DNA of 6,997 bases from Eubacteriales bacterium (GTDB taxonomy: Bacteria > Bacillota > Clostridia > Christensenellales > CAG-138), in the NCBI GenBank assembly GCA_030695285.1, contig JAUYTF010000203.1, forward strand, positions 1 to 6,997. The letters are read 5' to 3'. Below, piece by piece: positions 6,142-6,997 of this stretch. A model generated the notes under the pieces. The model did no database searches and was not told the origin of the DNA. It saw only the letters and a program-made list of their open reading frames with translations. Each line of letters starts with the position of its first letter. Positions within the stretch are counted from its first letter, which is position 1. The position numbers and the translations under genes were made by a program.

Positions 6142-6166
6142 GTAAGCAAAAACGCAGGGGTGCGCG

Positions 6167-6874
6167 GTGGAGCAAATGGAGATTCGAAATTATCAGGAGT
6201 ATACAACTGCCCTATTGCAGGCCGGCTTCTCTATGGGCGGTGGCAACGACGAGGGTATATTCGCGCTGATTCCGTGGAGCTGGGATGAAACCCCGCCGTA
6301 TGATACGCCCGTGCGCTGGCACACGGGCGAGCCGGACACAGATCCTTGGGAATGGCGCATGCGTGTGCTGGACGAGCGGAGCGACATCGCCTACGGCAAA
6401 GTCTTTTTCAAAAAGAGCGGGTTTTACACGCGCGCGTGGGCGTCGTATTTCCTCGCGGCACGCCGGGGCAAAGAGGTGTTTGAGAGCGCGTATGCGGACG
6501 GAACCCTGAGCCATGCGGCAAAGAGAATCTACAATGTGGTTCTAGAATATGGCACATTGCCGCTGCACGCGATCAAGCAGCTCGCTTCATTCGGCGCGGA
6601 GGAAAAGAGCCGTTTTGACAGCGCGCTGACGGAGCTGCAGATGCGCATGTTTTTGACCATGTGCGGCAGACAGCAGAAACTCTCTCAGAAGGGCGAGGAA
6701 TACGGCTGGTATTCCACCGTGTTTTGCACGACGGAGCAGTTCTGGGGCGAAGAAGTTTTTGCAACAGCTACGAAGATAAAAAAAGACGACGCGATTCACG
6801 CCATCACAGAGCAAGTGATGAAAATTAATCCACAGGCGGAGCAGAAGAAAATCCAGAAGTTCATTATAGGATAA
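6167..6874 (+). CDS. AlkZ-related uncharacterised protein
   Basis: This 235-residue soluble protein has conserved-looking blocks WHTGEPDTDPWEWR (51-64), AYGKVFFKKSGFYTRAW (75-91), FLAARRG (95-101), GTLSHAAKRIY (112-122), then a probable winged-helix region (LPLHAIKQLASFG, FDSALTELQMRMFLTMCGR) and YGWYSTVFCT (179-188). This pattern recalls bacterial proteins labelled 'AlkZ-related', kin by fold to the HTH_42 DNA glycosylases AlkZ/YcaQ. The AlkZ catalytic Q-x-Q or Q-x-D motif was not found, so glycosylase activity should not be assumed. Start is the GTG at 6167, 6 nt after AGGGG (6156-6160); the in-frame ATG at 6176 is an alternative that removes three residues. The gene is monocistronic, with its own extended -10 and a strong terminator. 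Being a real gene is nearly certain; the family name comes from memory and is only moderately sure. Confidence 0.55.
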   Translation: MEQMEIRNYQEYTTALLQAGFSMGGGNDEGIFALIPWSWDETPPYDTPVRWHTGEPDTDPWEWRMRVLDERSDIAYGKVFFKKSGFYTRAWASYFLAARRGKEVFESAYADGTLSHAAKRIYNVVLEYGTLPLHAIKQLASFGAEEKSRFDSALTELQMRMFLTMCGRQQKLSQKGEEYGWYSTVFCTTEQFWGEEVFATATKIKKDDAIHAITEQVMKINPQAEQKKIQKFIIG

Positions 6875-6888
6875 AGCGTATTACGCGC

Positions 6889-6922
6889 AACACAAAAGCG
6901 GGCTTTCGCCCGCTTTTGTGTT
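6889..6922 (+). terminator. Strong intrinsic terminator, possibly bidirectional
   Basis: AACACAAAAGCGGGC (6889-6903) and GCCCGCTTTTGTGTT (6908-6922) form a perfect 15-bp stem with a TTTC tetraloop, 15 nt after the preceding stop. The GC-rich core is flanked by A4 on the left and T4 on the right, the layout of a terminator that works on both strands. This suits a boundary between convergent genes. Confidence 0.9.
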
Positions 6923-6962
6923 GGAGTTGTTGTTGCATCGGAAGCGCGTTCGGTCAGCTGCG

Positions 6963-6997
6963 TTACTCAAAGACCAGGTAACTGACGTAGAAGGATG
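6963..6997 (-). CDS. Possible C-terminal tail of a convergent gene (partial)
   Basis: Read on the - strand from the window edge, a frame of 10 codons gives SFYVSYLVFE and then a TAA at 6965-6963. The composition looks protein-like, and the preceding hairpin has the symmetric form expected between convergent genes. The stretch is far too short to prove coding; another - strand frame is also open here. No family can be named. Confidence 0.25.
   Translation of the reverse strand, partial: SFYVSYLVFE

Overview
The window is bacterial. The gene families, strong AGGAGG-type ribosome binding sites, short intergenic gaps, ATGA/GTGA stop-start overlaps and moderately high GC coding sequence (estimated by eye, not computed) suggest a fairly GC-rich member of the Bacillota, probably a gut or environmental clostridial lineage. 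This placement is inference. All ten confidently called protein genes lie on the + strand. No rRNA, tRNA, CRISPR array, insertion sequence or phage gene was seen.

Layout. (1) 20-1857: the end of a MacB/LolCDE-like ABC exporter operon, with an ATPase whose stop overlaps the start of an FtsX/MacB-type permease, then a hairpin terminator. A membrane-fusion partner, if there is one, would lie before base 1. (2) 1980-3182: a textbook consensus promoter (TTGACA, 17 bp, TATAAT) drives two tandem paralogues, each with two membrane segments and a YcxB-like cytoplasmic domain, about 41% identical to each other by hand alignment. (3) 3265-5176: a WYL-domain regulator followed by a small zinc-ribbon protein and a ClbS/DfsB-family four-helix-bundle protein. 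Related inverted repeats (AACCTGACA / TGTCAGGTT arms) sit just upstream of both the regulator and the zinc-ribbon gene, so the regulator probably controls itself and its neighbours. (4) 5237-6093: a Cys-rich DUF3795 protein and a DUF3788 protein, translationally coupled and perhaps an extension of the same transcript. (5) 6167-6874: an AlkZ-related uncharacterised protein with its own extended -10 promoter, closed by a perfect 15-bp hairpin terminator. The last 35 bases may hold the tail of a convergent gene on the - strand.

The most interesting reading is that regions 3-5 form a WYL-controlled stress or detoxification module. ClbS protects against the genotoxin colibactin, AlkZ enzymes repair genotoxin crosslinks, and some WYL regulators respond to DNA damage. 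The shared operators are visible in the sequence; the biological role is a hypothesis.
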